NCBI RefSeq assembly: GCF_020026925.1
Contig: NZ_JAIQDW010000001.1
Span: forward strand, 248,001 to 312,000
DNA from: Flavobacterium hibisci
Lineage (GTDB): Bacteria; Bacteroidota; Bacteroidia; Flavobacteriales; Flavobacteriaceae
Direction: 5' to 3'
DNA length: 64,000 bases
A model generated the notes under the pieces. The model ran no database searches. It was given only the letters and a program-made list of their open reading frames with translations, and was not told where the DNA came from. The position numbers and the translations under genes are program-made. Below, piece by piece: positions 1-7,947 of this stretch. Positions within the stretch are counted from its first letter, which is position 1, and every line of letters begins with the position of its first letter.

Positions 1-481
1 GCTGGGTCTGAATTCCGGTACTTTCATTAAGCATCATACGAATGTCTCCGGGTTTCATATTGGCTTTTTCTTCCAGCTCTTCTCCGGCAATGAATTCAAC
101 TCTGGTTGGAATATTGCTGATGGTTCTGGTACCTCTTGTTGAAGTAACAATAATTTCTTCCATTTCTTCAGCCTCTTCTTCCTCGCTCTGCAATTTTATT
201 TCTATAAGACTGACAGTTGAAGGTACTTTAAAAAGCGTTTTATTTGGGGCAAATCCTTCTATTGAAATGGATAATGTGTAATCTCCATCTTTTAAATTTT
301 CAATAATGATGTTGCCATCATTACCAGATGAGATAACGGAATTGGTTTCTTCAATTTTTGCTGAAGCACCTTTTACAGCTTCATTATTATCAGCATTCTT
401 TATATGAAAAGTAATTTTATTCTGTGCCTGCGCAGTGCCAATAGATGTTATTGCCACAATCAGTAAAATATATTTGAGCAT
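1..481 (-). CDS. TonB-dependent outer-membrane receptor, N-terminal part (runs off the window)
   Basis: Reading the minus strand from the ATG at 481 gives an open frame to the window edge (about 160 residues). It starts with a signal peptide (MLKYILLIVAITSIGTAQAQ), then a carboxypeptidase-regulatory-like beta-sandwich (about residues 22-95). A very acidic linker follows (EEEAEEMEEI), and then the start of a TonB plug, including the usual 'IIVTSTRGTRTISNIPTRVE' style segment and 'MKPGDIRMML'. These are hallmarks of Bacteroidota TonB-dependent receptors, which import metal chelates, vitamins or other ligands across the outer membrane using energy from TonB-ExbBD. The position at the end of a copper island suggests a metal-related substrate, but this is inference. 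The barrel lies outside the window, so ligand class and intactness cannot be judged. Confidence 0.85.
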   Translation of the reverse strand, partial: MLKYILLIVAITSIGTAQAQNKITFHIKNADNNEAVKGASAKIEETNSVISSGNDGNIIIENLKDGDYTLSISIEGFAPNKTLFKVPSTVSLIEIKLQSEEEEAEEMEEIIVTSTRGTRTISNIPTRVEFIAGEELEEKANMKPGDIRMMLNESTGIQTQ

Positions 482-559
482 TTAGATTTTTCTTAATGGT
501 TAATAGACATAATAGCCTTACATGATTAAAGAATCATGCAAAATAACACTGTTTTTAGA

Positions 560-883
560 CTAAGAAATTTTGGGAGGCTGCCAGATTTTGCAGATGAATG
601 AAGAATCAACAAATTTATTGTAAGTTGGTGTTGGCGAAACATCGTGCAGAATAAATTCTAATTTTTCAGTAATAACTGCAGAGTTAAAATTTATTGTAAA
701 CCCCACACAAGTCCCGCAGGAATAAAAGGGGGAGCATTTTCCATTGCAGTCATTACCGCAGTCATGTGAATCATTACCGCAGTTTTTCTCTACTGCGCAT
801 TTTGAGTGTTTCACTAATGCAGAGCATGGTACTGTTGAAAGGAACAGTACTATAAACGATATTATTGTTGCCAATGCTTTCAC
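560..883 (-). CDS. Small exported Cys-rich protein (107 aa)
   Basis: It has a hydrophobic N-terminal signal sequence (residues 1-22), then a Cys/Asp/Asn/His-rich stretch with about ten cysteines (CAVEKNC, CGNDSHDCGNDC, CSPFYSCGTC). A short C-terminal beta-like tail ends in IWQPPKIS. The layout resembles the short periplasmic Cys/His-rich proteins found beside metal-efflux genes in Bacteroidota (DUF6660 or HYC_CC_PP type); this family assignment is from memory and uncertain. The protein at 20354-20722 has the same architecture and nearly the same tail (IWLIPKIS), so the two are probably paralogues bracketing the copper island. A periplasmic metal-binding or metal-sensing role is inferred. The gene lies 78 bp upstream of the TonB receptor on the same strand. 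Confidence 0.7.
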   Translation of the reverse strand: MKALATIISFIVLFLSTVPCSALVKHSKCAVEKNCGNDSHDCGNDCNGKCSPFYSCGTCVGFTINFNSAVITEKLEFILHDVSPTPTYNKFVDSSFICKIWQPPKIS

Positions 884-964
884 ACTGCGAATTTAAATAT
901 AAATTATGATTAAAAATGTATTTTTATTATAGTCATTCTCCAAGCAAATGCATTAAAAAATACT

Positions 965-2279
965 TTAATTTAAGTGCTTTTTTTTAAGTGTCTTTAAATT
1001 TAGGGCATTAAAATTATACGAGACCATAAGATAGCTCCAAAGAGCCAGCTTATTTTCATCTTGTATTTTTGGCAGGTACTGCATAGCCCCTGATGACTTA
1101 TAAAATGAAAAGGCATAATTTATTTCTATTTCTCTGACAGGCATGTATTTTATTGAAAAATCATTTTCAAACCCAAGAAACTTTGACATTTCCTGACCTG
1201 AATTATTTAAAAGGGGATATTGGGTGTAAAATAAGTGAAAATCGGAGCGAAGTGTTAATTTATTGTTTAGCGGAATTGTTGTAAACAAATAAGGATTTAC
1301 CAACCCTTTTCCATTAACATCATTTGGAAAACGTGTAAATACATTCATGTTTCCATTGAATTTCCATGTAACCCCATACAATACATCAAAATCCCCAGAC
1401 CTGCTGCTAGACAATTTAGATTTGCTTCCGCTAATTATTTCAGCACCTAAACGCCAGGTAGATTTTAACAGCGACAATTTAATCTCAGGCTGAAAATAGT
1501 ACGCCAATAATTTTTGACCTTTAACATTACGGCCAAACTGCAGATAGGAATTTAGGGTATAATACCATTGCTTATTTCTAAAATCTATCCGGCCACCCAT
1601 CGTTGCACGAGTATATAGTTGCTGCGAATTTGCGTTCTCTAAAAAATCAACTGCATTTAATGAGTTAAATGAAAATCCTTTACTAGTATTGTAAATAAGG
1701 CTATTTGCCAGCAGATATTTATATTTATTGGAAGCTACAGGTGAATAGGCCGGCTCAAATCCAGTATTGTAATCTCTGGTAAATAAAAAGAAAAAGTCAT
1801 TAGAGAGATGTTTTGAATATTTCATTATTCGGATTCCTTCATGAGCTCTTCCTTGCTGTGCCCAGGGCGCATCAGAGAACAGTCTGCCATTATCTAATAA
1901 AATGCTTTGCCTTCCTAATCGTACATTTAACGATTTAAATTTAGTTTCAAAATACAACTGAGAAAAATTGATGCTTTCTACTTTGGAGGCCCTGTTGTTT
2001 TGGTCCCAAAGATGAATTTCCTGCAAATCAGATTTTATTAGCCATTTTTCTCTTGCATACTGCATAGAAAACCTATTTCTCTGCGTGATGTAAAAATAAG
2101 GATCGGCAGAGTCGTTTGGAGGCAGTACATAATTTGAAGTGTACTCGGCTCGTGGCCTTATTTCTATGTTCATTAAAAACTGCTGAGATATGGTGTCTTT
2201 TTCCTGAGCACTTAATTGAATGATAAATAAAAAGAGAAAAAACAGTAGGTGTTTTTTTTGCTGCCGTTTTAATTATCAT
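965..2279 (-). pseudogene. Alginate-export-like outer-membrane beta-barrel porin, frameshifted in its signal peptide
   Basis: The body (965-2173) encodes about 400 residues of alternating beta strands rich in aromatics. It includes 'FETKFKSLNVRLGRQSILLDNG'-like strands typical of the alginate_exp/porin family. That frame has no plausible signal peptide from its first ATG. Upstream, the ATG at 2279 opens MIIKTAAKK and meets an 8-T tract (+ strand 2252-2259, A8 in the mRNA). Removing one A continues perfectly into HLLFFLFLFIIQLSAQ and on into the barrel frame, giving a textbook signal peptide. As written the gene is out of frame by one base. It may be a sequencing error, a phase-variable OFF state, a transcriptional-slippage site or a true pseudogene. 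The role would be an outer-membrane channel, probably tied to the adjacent metal genes. Confidence 0.75.
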
Positions 2280-2627
2280 ACTTCTTATATCCTATAGAAT
2301 TAGTATGTAAAAGTAATAATTGTAATTTTATTTCCAATATTCTTTCTCAATGTCTTATTGTTAATTTACTAAGTATTTTGTTAAAATAATTTTTAAAGAT
2401 TGTTTTAATTCTTGAAGCGGCATATTTAAAGCATACTATCACAAATCCTCATCTTACTATAAAAAGAAGGATCTGTTTTATAGTCTAATAAAAGAATGCC
2501 AATCTTTAATTTAAGATTGGCATTCTTTAATTGATAAATAAAGTTGTGATATCAGCGGCACCTTCTAATGATCGAGTGTCGGTTTAATCCATTGTAATGT
2601 ATATTTTTATATTCTAATCAGACAACA
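2280..2627. other. Intergenic region between the multicopper oxidase gene and the porin
   Basis: This 348-bp AT-rich stretch has no convincing coding potential. It contains one strong intrinsic terminator hairpin (annotated separately). The part nearest 2280-2400 must hold the promoter of the minus-strand porin, but I see no clear Bacteroidota -33 TTTG / -7 TAnnTTTG pair. Confidence 0.6.
2491..2528 (-). terminator. Intrinsic terminator after the multicopper oxidase gene
   Basis: A perfect 16-bp inverted repeat (AAAGAATGCCAATCTT at 2491-2506 and its complement at 2513-2528) encloses a 6-nt loop. On the minus strand it is followed by TATTAG and further T-rich sequence. It lies about 100 bp past the stop of the oxidase gene and so probably ends the copper operon. 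Confidence 0.8.
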
Positions 2628-5150
2628 TTAATAATTTAAAATAAAACCGGCGCCAAAGCCCATATCGCTGTCATAGTGGGAAGAAAGAGAACCCCATCTG
2701 GTGATTATATACCGTAGTCCTGCCATATATTCCTTGTCGGTGTTCCACATCAAATTCATTCTTAGCCTTTTGGAAACTGGAATGTCCTTACGTTCAAACT
2801 GTAATCTGACTTTACCGTCCGTAAAAACTTCAGCCTGTGCAACTATTAGCATGGGAAGGGTGTAATTGACCCCTAAACTTGCTACGGCACGTTTATCTTT
2901 AGTATTGTTTTGTCCAAAAAGGTTTCTTTCTTGTACATCTTCTCCCATTTTTCGATATCTCCAGTCAAATCCGACAAATGGCATTAACCATTGCATTTTT
3001 CCAATATATCGTCCAATATGCGTCTCGGTTTCATAACCATGCATCTCATTATATCCTAATCTCCATTCGGTTCCAATACTCCAGCGCGTACTTTGATACA
3101 TTGCTTCACCATCATTTCCATTGGTTGCAAAGTCGTTCTCTGCCATAAAATGGAATTTTCTGTCATCGGCAAATAATTTTCGTTGTGCTAATTTAGGATC
3201 TGGTATTTCAGGATTGGCAGGTTGATTTTCATAGGTAAAAACCCTTCCCATTCCGCTCATCATATGGTACAAAATATGACAGTGAAAAAACCAGTCTCCC
3301 TCTACATTGGCATTAAACTCCAAAGTATCGGTTTCCATCGGCATTATATCAATCACATTTTTTAATGGTGCATATTCTCCCTGTCCGTTAAGGACCCTGA
3401 AATCATGCCCATGCAGGTGCATTGGATGGCGCATCATAGAATTATTATGCAAAATGATTCGTACATTTTCACCTTTTTTGATTAATATTTTATCTGATTC
3501 AGAAACTACTTTATTGTCCAGACTCCATACATATCGATTCATATTACCGGTCAGCTCAAATTTTAATTCTTTTACCGGGGCATTTTCAGGAAGTGTTGTT
3601 TTGGTTGGGGATTTTAGCATTGCATAGTTCAGGGTGGTAATATCTGAAAGCGCATTGGCGTCGTATTGTTCGGCACCCATTTTCATACCGTCCATCTCCA
3701 TATTTTTTTTTGGTTTTAGCGCACCAGTAATTTCAGGATACATTACTACATTCATATCCATTTTATTGAGGCTCATGCTCATTCCCATATCATCCAGATC
3801 ACCATTCATTTTCATCATGCCATTCATCATTTTCATTCCTTCAAAGTATTTGAGTTTAGGCAGTGGTGCTGCGAGTTGTTTAATTCCGCCGCCAATGTAC
3901 AGGGAGGTAGATTTTGTTCGGTCCTCTGATGTTGCCAAAAATTCATAAGCGGTTTTATCTGCAGGTATGGTTACAATTATATCATAGGTTTCAGAAACTG
4001 CAATAATTAAACGATCTACATCAACCGGCTCTACGTCATTGCCGTCATTGGCAACAACTGTAATTTTTCCACCAGCGTAGGTCAGCCAGAAATAGGTTGA
4101 TGCACCGCCATTGGCAACTCGCAGCCGGACTTTATCACCTGCTTTAAATTGGGAAAGCTGACTTTCACTTTTTCCATTAATCAAAAATTTGTCGTAATAT
4201 ACATCACTGACATCCATGGCATTCATACGTTTCCATTCATTTTTAATTTTGTCCTTAAAATATCCTTGTCTTACCGCTTCTGCATAGCTTTGCGTTGTTC
4301 CTTTCTTAATAGCAAACCAGTCTGATGCATTATGCAGCAGACGGTGTACATTTTCAGGTTTCATATCTGTCCATTCGCTCAGTACTATCGGAACAGTCGG
4401 CAGATCATCTATTCCTTTTCGGAAAGTTGGAGCATCGGTTTTTTTATTCATAATAAAAGAACCGTACATGCCAATTTGTTCTTGAAGTTCAGTGTGGCTG
4501 TGGTACCAGTGTGTGCCATGCTGAATAATAGGAAAAGTATACAGATGTGTCGTGTGCGGCTTAATTGGCATTTGTGTCAAGTTTGGCACACCATCATACT
4601 TATTGGGTAAGAATAAACCGTGCCAGTGCAGAGAAGTGTCTTCATTGAGTTCATTATGGACATAGATTTCAGCAATATCCCCTTCTGTGAAGGTCAGGGT
4701 AGGCATGGGTATTTGCCCATTAACAGCTATAGCTCTTTTGGGTTTTCCTGTAAAATTTACAATGGTATCTCTTACATAAAGATCATACCGGACTACACGA
4801 GGCTGTGGGTTATTTTCTCCAGCTGCTTTTTGAGTGTTTATATCATTGCTGCTGCCCTTTACTGGCGCTTCCTGTTGGCTGGCTTGCTTTTTGGAAACCT
4901 GTTTTTCATTGTCCTTATGGGATGATGCTTCTTTTTGTTTTTTTGTTTTTTCCGGTACTAGTTTCATGCCGCATTTTGGACAGTTTCCCGGTTTGGATTC
5001 GTGAATTTCAGGATGCATGGGACAGGTGTAAGTAGAAGACTTTGACTCTTCTGTGGGCTGTTTTTTATCCATCTCCATTCCTTTCATATCCTGGGCTTGG
5101 ATTATGGCAGGGAAAATTATAACGATGAGCATTGTCAGTATATTTTTCAT
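2628..5150 (-). CDS. copA: Multicopper oxidase (CopA/CueO type) with N-terminal metal-binding module and CopB-like C-terminal domain
   Basis: The start chosen is the ATG at 5150 (MKNILTMLIVIIFPAIIQAQ, a clean signal peptide); an upstream ATG at 5198 would add a charged non-signal extension. After the signal come a Met/Lys-rich linker and a heavy-metal-binding module (TCPMHPE...CPKCGMKLVP). Three cupredoxin domains follow with all copper-ligand motifs: HWHG, HWYHSH, HPMHLHGH and HCHILYHMMSGM, plus a Met-rich stretch typical of cuprous oxidases. Known family role: periplasmic oxidation of Cu(I) to Cu(II). The last ~170 residues after the HCH motif look like the outer-membrane barrel segment of CopB (RWSIGTEWRLGYNEM, GFDWRYRKMGED, AGLRYIITRWG), so this may be a CopA-CopB-like fusion. 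The gene follows the DUF305 gene on the same strand with a 28-bp gap. Confidence 0.88.
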   Translation of the reverse strand: MKNILTMLIVIIFPAIIQAQDMKGMEMDKKQPTEESKSSTYTCPMHPEIHESKPGNCPKCGMKLVPEKTKKQKEASSHKDNEKQVSKKQASQQEAPVKGSSNDINTQKAAGENNPQPRVVRYDLYVRDTIVNFTGKPKRAIAVNGQIPMPTLTFTEGDIAEIYVHNELNEDTSLHWHGLFLPNKYDGVPNLTQMPIKPHTTHLYTFPIIQHGTHWYHSHTELQEQIGMYGSFIMNKKTDAPTFRKGIDDLPTVPIVLSEWTDMKPENVHRLLHNASDWFAIKKGTTQSYAEAVRQGYFKDKIKNEWKRMNAMDVSDVYYDKFLINGKSESQLSQFKAGDKVRLRVANGGASTYFWLTYAGGKITVVANDGNDVEPVDVDRLIIAVSETYDIIVTIPADKTAYEFLATSEDRTKSTSLYIGGGIKQLAAPLPKLKYFEGMKMMNGMMKMNGDLDDMGMSMSLNKMDMNVVMYPEITGALKPKKNMEMDGMKMGAEQYDANALSDITTLNYAMLKSPTKTTLPENAPVKELKFELTGNMNRYVWSLDNKVVSESDKILIKKGENVRIILHNNSMMRHPMHLHGHDFRVLNGQGEYAPLKNVIDIMPMETDTLEFNANVEGDWFFHCHILYHMMSGMGRVFTYENQPANPEIPDPKLAQRKLFADDRKFHFMAENDFATNGNDGEAMYQSTRWSIGTEWRLGYNEMHGYETETHIGRYIGKMQWLMPFVGFDWRYRKMGEDVQERNLFGQNNTKDKRAVASLGVNYTLPMLIVAQAEVFTDGKVRLQFERKDIPVSKRLRMNLMWNTDKEYMAGLRYIITRWGSLSSHYDSDMGFGAGFILNY

Positions 5151-5178
5151 CTTTCTTTTTTTACAGATTGTCATTCTA

Positions 5179-5670
5179 TTATTTTTTTTCCATTTCATTC
5201 AATTTGGCTTTCATTTGTGCAATTTCTGCTTGTTGCGCTTTTATAATGTTTTTTGCCAGCTGGCTTGTTTCCGGATCCTGAAGAACAGTTTTTTGGGCCA
5301 TCAGTATTGCCGCTGCATGGTGTGGTATCATTGATTTTAAGAATTGTTTGTCATCAACTGCTGCTTGCTGTCTGATGCAGGAAAAAAAAATTACTAGAGC
5401 AAGACTCCCAGCGGCAAGTATTACTTTGTTCCACATTTTATTCATATACATAGTGCGCATTACTATAATCTCTATAATGAGCATTGGCATAGTCATAAGT
5501 GCTGCCATGTAAAACTGATTTAGATTGGGAATTGCATTAGCAAATACATCAACCATCGAATACATCAGCACATACATGGAAATAAATGATAGTACTGCCA
5601 TAAGGGCTAATTTTTTGTACATTTCTAAGTTTAACTCTTCTGAATGCTTAGTTGTGTGTTCGGTTTTCAT
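5179..5670 (-). CDS. DUF305-type membrane protein (163 aa)
   Basis: A Lys/His-containing cytoplasmic N-terminus leads into three predicted membrane helices (about residues 19-45, 50-72 and 80-100). A periplasmic helical domain then carries MIPHHAAAILMAQ, the hallmark His-His motif of the DUF305 family, and ends in a Lys/Glu-rich coiled helix. DUF305 proteins are repeatedly found in copper and silver islands and are thought to bind metal at the HH motif; their biochemical role is not settled. It lies in the copper operon between the DUF2911 protein and the multicopper oxidase, consistent with a periplasmic copper-binding accessory. Confidence 0.82.
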   Translation of the reverse strand: MKTEHTTKHSEELNLEMYKKLALMAVLSFISMYVLMYSMVDVFANAIPNLNQFYMAALMTMPMLIIEIIVMRTMYMNKMWNKVILAAGSLALVIFFSCIRQQAAVDDKQFLKSMIPHHAAAILMAQKTVLQDPETSQLAKNIIKAQQAEIAQMKAKLNEMEKK

Positions 5671-5793
5671 GATTTTTTATTTAAAGGTTATTTAAATTCA
5701 TCGATTTACCCTGAACAAAGAAAGCTTAGAGATAGTAGCTTAAGAAGGTACAGGGGACATTATTTATGCTCTTAATATATCAATAAGGCTTAC

Positions 5794-6666
5794 TTAATTA
5801 TTTTTAGCTAACAACTCCAATTCTGCGACCTGGTTTTTCAATTTCTCCACACTTTTCATTTTTTTCTGTTCTGCAATAGCTAATGCTTTCTTGGCAGCTT
5901 CTACGGCACCAGAATAGTCTTTTAGTTCTACAGATAGTTTTTGCCTTAAAGTTGGATAATAAAAATTCTCAGGATCAAGTTTTTCTGCCTCCATCAGCCA
6001 GGATATTGCCTGGGTATTGGCTCTCCCGGTTATGGAATAATAATTTGCTGCCTGAAACAGCAAAGCGGCATTTTGACTTTTCTCCCTAACGAGATGTTTA
6101 TCTATCAAGGCTAGTATTTCTTGGTCAGCTTTGCTTTTGATTGGAATTTTAACCAGGGTATTTTCCCATGCTATCTTCAGGGAACCTTCGCCTTTGCTGT
6201 TAATGTCATTTAATTCTATAGTAAATGTCTCATAGAAGTTATCCGTTTTTTCTGCTGGAACTACAAAACGCATGATGTCCTTTTTTTCATCATAGCCTGT
6301 ATCCCCGTGCAAGGCAGTATCAGTATTTATAATGATGGTCCACTGATTTTCTGATGGAATTGAGAATATAGAATAGGTGCCTGCTTTTAAAATAGTATCT
6401 CCAAAAGTGATATCTTCATTGGTGCTTATTGTTGTACAATCGCTGGCACCTGTGCGCCAGAGTTTGCCAAAGGGCACCAGTTCACCAAATATTTTCCGCC
6501 CTCTGACTAAAGGCCTGCTGTAAGCCATTTTGATTGTTGAACTTCCGATCTCTTGTTGAAAAGAGGCTGACGGACTTGCGGGAGGGAGTTTAATTTGAAC
6601 TTTTTCCTGTGCAGAAAGAGATAATGATTGCAGGAGAATAAAGCTTATTAGAATTATTTTTTTCAT
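5794..6666 (-). CDS. DUF2911 domain protein with C-terminal TPR-like helices (290 aa)
   Basis: The signal peptide is MKKIILISFILLQSLSLSAQ. Residues about 25-175 form the DUF2911 beta domain, with typical 'PSASFQQEIGSSTIKMAYSRP', 'VRGRKIFGELVPFGKLWRTGA' and 'GTYSIFSIP' segments. Residues about 180-285 are helical with TPR-like periodicity (AINYYSITGR-like, AISWLMEAEKLDPENF). DUF2911 proteins are common exported Bacteroidota proteins of unknown function. This one sits 13 bp downstream of the nuclease-like gene and 123 bp upstream of the DUF305 gene, so it is probably co-transcribed with the metal genes. No metal ligands stand out, so its role here is unknown. Confidence 0.8.
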   Translation of the reverse strand: MKKIILISFILLQSLSLSAQEKVQIKLPPASPSASFQQEIGSSTIKMAYSRPLVRGRKIFGELVPFGKLWRTGASDCTTISTNEDITFGDTILKAGTYSIFSIPSENQWTIIINTDTALHGDTGYDEKKDIMRFVVPAEKTDNFYETFTIELNDINSKGEGSLKIAWENTLVKIPIKSKADQEILALIDKHLVREKSQNAALLFQAANYYSITGRANTQAISWLMEAEKLDPENFYYPTLRQKLSVELKDYSGAVEAAKKALAIAEQKKMKSVEKLKNQVAELELLAKNN

Positions 6667-6679
6667 AGAATTTTTAATT

Positions 6680-7924
6680 TTAAATTGATTTGGCTATTTT
6701 TTCCATTATCGAATGGTCGCTGCCAAATTTGCATATAGCATCACAATTGGCTCTTAATTCGGAAAAAAGAATATACTTTATATTCATTTTTGAGTTTTTT
6801 ATGGCGGGTCTATTTAGTTGGAGTATCACATCTTTTTCGCGGTTATTGGGTATAATTATGTAAAAAACTTCCTGTCCGCTGGAAATACTGAAATAAAGAT
6901 CAGACAGGCGCAGTATGCCGGAATAGATACTGGTGCTTTTTTCTACTTCAAAGGCGCCTATGATTTTGTTTGTACCTTTCTCGAACCAGAGTACATCAAT
7001 AAGCCTGATAGTGTTTTGAGTGTCTTTATCGGTGGGCAGCTCAGGGAATTTCGCTAGTGATATAAAAGAAAAATTTTGGCCATTAAATGATTTACTTTTA
7101 TCATTACTTGCCGGTGTAACATCAAAACCAAGAGAAATGCCAATTTTTAATAGATGATATTGCATTTCGCTGTGAAGATTTTCTTCGAGCCTTTCTTCGA
7201 GTATTTCTTTTTGCCGCTTGTGAATGTTTTTCTCGAACCTTGAACGTTCCGCCTCGCTCAGATATTCATCGCTGCCGATCAGCATTTTCTGGGTCCCAAT
7301 TTCAAAACACAGTCCAGCAATGGCGCCAAGGTCATTTGAAAGCTGTGATTTATACAGGAGATTAGTCTGGATAACAGTTTCTCTTATTTTTAAATATTCT
7401 GTCCAGCTGCCTAATTTTTTTTTGTCTTTAAAAAGAAAATTAAACCCGTTGACAATGGCAGTGTTAAAAGGAGGGAACCAGGTTGGGTGCATGAAATACA
7501 AAATACTGGCTACTGCCGGCCCTAGGCCCTTAATTTTTAATTGATCAAGTTTTACAATTTCCTTCAGAACCTGTTCTTCAGATTTTGCATTGATGCAGTT
7601 TTCAAGGAACTGACCAAAAGCTGATTTATTGTTTTGATTTTCATAGATGTCAGGTATGCGCAATTTGGGTTTCCAATAAAACGGATGGGAAACGCCTACA
7701 AAAATTTGTTTCTGTTCTGCAATGCAGCTCAGAACAAATTCCAAACTGCTTCCTTTGAAATCGTTGGGAAAGGTTTGGTTTTTAATATCTTCAATAACTT
7801 GCAAGACACCGCGTCTGATAGTACGAAAAGCCTTTAATCTTTGGTCGTTATCTATAAACCAGGTATTATAGACACTTTCGCTGTCATTTTTATACTGCTC
7901 AATAATTTGTGCCAGATTGGTCAT
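6680..7924 (-). CDS. HhH-containing protein with PD-(D/E)XK nuclease-like C-terminus (414 aa)
   Basis: No signal peptide; a cytoplasmic protein. The N-terminal half is helical and includes a helix-hairpin-helix-like signature (KIKGLGPAVASILYFMHP, about residues 152-169) as in DNA-glycosylase-type DNA-binding proteins. A charged coiled region (about 230-265) follows. The C-terminal domain has RLIDVLWFEKGTN then IIGAFEVEKST, which fits the D...E-x-K core of PD-(D/E)XK restriction-type folds. It could be an orphan restriction-like or DNA-repair protein. It lies between the copper P-ATPase gene (23-bp gap) and the DUF2911 gene in the metal operon, an odd place for a DNA enzyme. Function not recognised; the fold calls are by motif only. 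Confidence 0.65.
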   Translation of the reverse strand: MTNLAQIIEQYKNDSESVYNTWFIDNDQRLKAFRTIRRGVLQVIEDIKNQTFPNDFKGSSLEFVLSCIAEQKQIFVGVSHPFYWKPKLRIPDIYENQNNKSAFGQFLENCINAKSEEQVLKEIVKLDQLKIKGLGPAVASILYFMHPTWFPPFNTAIVNGFNFLFKDKKKLGSWTEYLKIRETVIQTNLLYKSQLSNDLGAIAGLCFEIGTQKMLIGSDEYLSEAERSRFEKNIHKRQKEILEERLEENLHSEMQYHLLKIGISLGFDVTPASNDKSKSFNGQNFSFISLAKFPELPTDKDTQNTIRLIDVLWFEKGTNKIIGAFEVEKSTSIYSGILRLSDLYFSISSGQEVFYIIIPNNREKDVILQLNRPAIKNSKMNIKYILFSELRANCDAICKFGSDHSIMEKIAKSI

Positions 7925-7947
7925 TTGTATGCTAAATTATATGTTAT

